The translations under genes were made by a program, and so were the position numbers. Under the pieces are notes generated by a model. That model did no database searches and had not been told where the DNA came from. It was given only the letters and a program-made list of their open reading frames with translations. A stretch of 46,567 nucleotides of DNA from an uncultured Prevotellaceae bacterium (lineage in GTDB: Bacteria; Bacteroidota; Bacteroidia; Bacteroidales; Bacteroidaceae): the NCBI GenBank assembly GCA_900318555.1, contig ONKX01000013.1, positions 1 to 46,567 on the forward strand. The letters are read 5' to 3'. Positions 44,339 through 46,567 of the stretch are shown one piece after another (position 1 is the stretch's first letter; each line of letters starts with the position of its first letter).

Positions 44339-45027
44339 GTAAATTAAAGAATCCTACCAAACTACAGTTTACCATCGGTTTCTTTGTCGTAGTAGCCCTG
44401 TTATGGGGTGTCCGCTATCTTACGAGTGACACTCCGCAGGACACCGTGGAAGCACCGACCACGCTTTCTGCCACCCATCATCATCGCATTCGTGGCGTGG
44501 CCAACTACAAGGTCGAATTCCCCGATAGCCAGAGCGTCCAGATTGTCGCTGCCGAACGCTGTGGCGTACGTCCCGTGCAAAACCGCGAGGATGCTGAGAA
44601 ACGCAAAAAGGAACTGGTATATGTCGGCGAAAGTCCGTACTGGCATGTCGACCGCCTCTCCAGCTCCATTCCCTATCTCGTACCGCGTGCCGCCACGCTG
44701 TTGCAGGACATCGGACAGGCTTTCTACGACAGTCTCTACAACAAGGGCATTCCCTTCAACCAGCTCATCGTTACCAGCATCCTGCGTTCGATGGATGACG
44801 TAGCGAAGCTGCAACGTCATAATCCCAATGCCACCGAACGCTCATGCCATCTGTTTGGTACCACGATTGATATCTGTTACAACCGTTACCATCCCGTCAC
44901 ACGACCCGTCCGCGACGACACCCTCAAGTGGGTACTCTCCGAAGTTCTCCGCGACAAGCGCAATGAGGGCCGTTGCTATATCAAATACGAAGTCAAGCAG
45001 GGTTGTTTCCATATGACAGTGCGATAA
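44323..45027 (+). CDS. DUF5715-type membrane protein with M15-peptidase-like motif
   Basis: 234 aa. One N-terminal membrane anchor (residues ~16-34, FTIGFFVVVALLWGVRYL). The periplasmic domain has SCHLFGTTIDI (Ser174, His176, Asp183), which fits the SxHxxGxxxD zinc motif of M15 D-Ala-D-Ala carboxypeptidases, and a C-terminal His (GCFHMTVR). The family is thought to be DUF5715. It may act on peptidoglycan, but catalysis is unproven. The start codon is inside a heptad array; a later start would shorten it by several residues. Last gene before ppdK, on the same strand as the leu operon. Confidence 0.7.
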   Translation: MFNAQRKLKNPTKLQFTIGFFVVVALLWGVRYLTSDTPQDTVEAPTTLSATHHHRIRGVANYKVEFPDSQSVQIVAAERCGVRPVQNREDAEKRKKELVYVGESPYWHVDRLSSSIPYLVPRAATLLQDIGQAFYDSLYNKGIPFNQLIVTSILRSMDDVAKLQRHNPNATERSCHLFGTTIDICYNRYHPVTRPVRDDTLKWVLSEVLRDKRNEGRCYIKYEVKQGCFHMTVR

Positions 45028-45050
45028 CAATCAAAAAAAATGCTAAATCC

Positions 45051-45081
45051 TTGCAGGAATTAGAAAAAAGTTGTATCTTTG
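45051..45081 (+). promoter_or_regulatory. ppdK promoter
   Basis: TTG at 45051-45053, 20 nt, then TATCTTTG at 45074-45081, an exact -7 match. About 50 nt of AT-rich leader precede the ppdK ATG at 45133. Confidence 0.65.
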
Positions 45082-45132
45082 CACTTCGTGAATACTATTT
45101 ATTATTTATAAACAATAGAAAAACAATAATTT

Positions 45133-46567
45133 ATGAGCCAAAAAAGAGTTTACCTCTTCGGTAATGGTAAGGCCGAAGGTAATGCAAAAATGCGTGAGGA
45201 ACTCGGTGGTAAGGGTGCTAACCTTGCCGAGATGAACCACAACCGATTGCTGTAACGAGTACTATCAGGTTGGTCAGCAAAAGATTATGGAGCTGCTGAA
45301 CGACGACGTGATGGCTGCTGTGAAGCACATCGAGGTACTGATGAACTCTAAGTTCGGCGACAAGGAGAATCCCCTGCTTGTCTCTGTACGTTCTGGTGCC
45401 CGCGCTTCTATGCCTGGTATGATGGACACCATCCTGAATCTCGGTCTGAACGACGAGGTGGCTGAGGGTATGGTGAACAAGACCCAGAATCCTCACTTCG
45501 TATATGACTCTTACCGTCGTTTCGTACAGATGTACGGTGACGTTGACTCTTACCGTCGTTTCGTACAGATGTACGGTGACGTCGTGCTGGAGATGAAGCC
45601 CGTCAACAAGACCGACATCGACCCGTTCGAGGAGATCATCGAGAAGGTAAAGGCTGAGCGTGGCGTGAAGCTGGACAAGGACCTGAACGTCGACGAGCTG
45701 AAGAAGCTGGTTCAGTTGTTCAAGAAGGCTATTAAGGAGCGCACTGGTAAGGACTTCCCCAACGATCCTATCGAGCAGCTCTGGGGTGCTATCTGCGCTG
45801 TGTTCCGTTCTTGGATGAACGAGCGCGCTATCGGTGACACCTCTGCTACTGGTGTATGCTTCAGCCGTGATGCTGCTAATGGTGAGAACCTCTTCAACGG
45901 TGAGTATCTCGTAAATGCTCAGGGTGAGGACGTTGTGGCTGGTATCCGTACCCCACAGCAGATCACCAAGATCGGCTCTCAGCGCTGGGCTGAGCGTGCT
46001 GGCATCTCTGAGGCTGAGCGCGTAGCCAAGTATCCTTCTATGGAGGAGGCAATGCCCGAGACCTATGCACAGCTGAATCAGATTCAGGAGAACTTGGAGA
46101 ACCACTACCACGATATGCAGGATATGGAGTTCACCGTTCAGGAGGGCAAGCTGTGGTTCCTGCAGACCCGTAACGGTAAGCGCACAGGTGCTGCTATGGT
46201 GAAGATTGCCATCGACCTGTTGCACGAGGGTATGATCGACGAGAAGACCGCCATCATGCGTTGCGAGCCCAACAAGCTCGACGAGCTGTTGCACCCCGTA
46301 TTCGACAAGAAGGCTCTCTCTGCTGCTAAGGTGATTGCTCAGGGTCTGCCCGCATCTCCTGGTGCTGCCTGTGGTCAGATTGTATTCCACGCTGACGACG
46401 CTAAGGCTTGGCACGAGGACGGCCACAAGGTAGTGCTCGTACGTATCGAGACCTCTCCTGAGGACCTTGCTGGTATGGCTGCTGCCGAGGGTATCCTGAC
46501 CGCTCGTGGTGGTATGACCTCTCACGCTGCTGTGGTTGCCCGTGGTATGGGTAAGTGCTGCGTATCA
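45133..46567 (+). pseudogene. ppdK: Pyruvate, phosphate dikinase, broken and cut by the window end
   Basis: Begins [20 protein letters not shown], as in PPDK, the glycolytic pyruvate-phosphate dikinase. After [11 protein letters not shown] (codon ~35) the frame runs into TAA at 45253. The reading continues from ~45236 in the +1 frame as [15 protein letters not shown], so about a dozen residues (the expected PxPPGFT segment) and one frame are lost. Further on, DSYRRFVQMYGDV is present twice (39-bp tandem copy). Near 45830 the chain jumps from SWMNERAI to GDTSATGV, omitting about 26 conserved ATP-grasp residues. The swivelling-His region (GGMTSHAAVVARGMGKC) is intact at the end. Either a decayed copy or an assembly fault. 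Confidence 0.8.
45506..45583 (+). repeat. 39-bp tandem duplication in ppdK
   Basis: Two adjacent 39-bp units (45506-45544 and 45545-45583) starting GACTCTTACCGTCG differ only in the last base (T or C). In frame, adding 13 residues not expected in PPDK. Confidence 0.9.

Noticed and set aside
45218-46525. 435-aa minus-strand ORF
   Set aside because: Antisense to ppdK. Low-complexity Leu/His/Val composition follows from the biased codons of ppdK; no domain or start context.

Overview
The window looks like a chromosomal segment of a Bacteroidales bacterium, most likely Prevotella or a close relative. The evidence is a set of TAnnTTTG (-7) / TTTG (-33) promoters, the fused lpxC-fabZ gene, a primary sigma factor without region 1.1, fimbrillin-like lipoproteins, a 'smalltalk'-type small protein, the ilvD-ilvB-ilvN-thioesterase cluster, and a general lack of Shine-Dalgarno sequences. 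No species can be named from the sequence alone. No tRNA, rRNA, CRISPR array, integrase or insertion sequence was found.

Layout. (1) 1-4.45 kb, + strand: a small smalltalk-like protein and terminator, then a regulatory region with three ~21-bp-spaced direct repeats. These drive a 40-aa peptide and two paralogous surface lipoproteins with fimbrillin-like N-termini and Gly-rich beta-solenoid-like C-termini. (2) 4.49-16.2 kb, - strand: an almost gapless run, reading rpoD, a secreted protein, an HD phosphohydrolase, lpxD, lpxC-fabZ, lpxA, miaA, a class A penicillin-binding protein, a LacI-type regulator and uxaA (altronate dehydratase). It joins transcription, lipid A, tRNA modification, cell wall and hexuronate catabolism. 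(3) 16.4-21.2 kb, + strand: an OmpA-type porin with a strong terminator, and a single-chain GH2 beta-galactosidase / GH53 endo-galactanase. (4) 21.5-26.4 kb: the ilvD-ilvB-ilvN-acyl-ACP thioesterase operon, preceded by an elaborate GC-rich palindrome. ilvC is not in it. (5) 26.4-31.1 kb, + strand: a LysM/periplasmic-binding-like protein, a PorT-like barrel, a POT peptide transporter and an endonuclease/exonuclease/phosphatase-fold protein. (6) 31.1-35 kb, - strand: an S9 peptidase and an MFS transporter, divergent from a TPR-SpoIIE phosphatase (35.1-37.2 kb). (7) 37.2-45 kb: the leucine (and probably isoleucine) operon. It has a Leu/Ile-rich leader peptide and attenuator, leuA, leuC, a leuD fused in frame to a second isopropylmalate/citramalate-synthase-like enzyme, leuB, a TPR protein and an M15-like DUF5715-type protein. 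(8) 45.1 kb to the end: ppdK (pyruvate, phosphate dikinase) carrying a frameshifting deletion, a 39-bp tandem duplication and a second, in-frame deletion.

The most unusual theme is a set of short degenerate arrays of 7- or 8-base words, each built from its own word. They lie at gene ends and inside coding sequences (uxaA, leuC, the signal peptide of the TPR gene, start and stop codons of several genes). A separate ~86-bp GC-rich palindromic element forms the in-frame linker of the leuD fusion. Together these suggest dispersed repeats that insert at gene borders and are sometimes translated.
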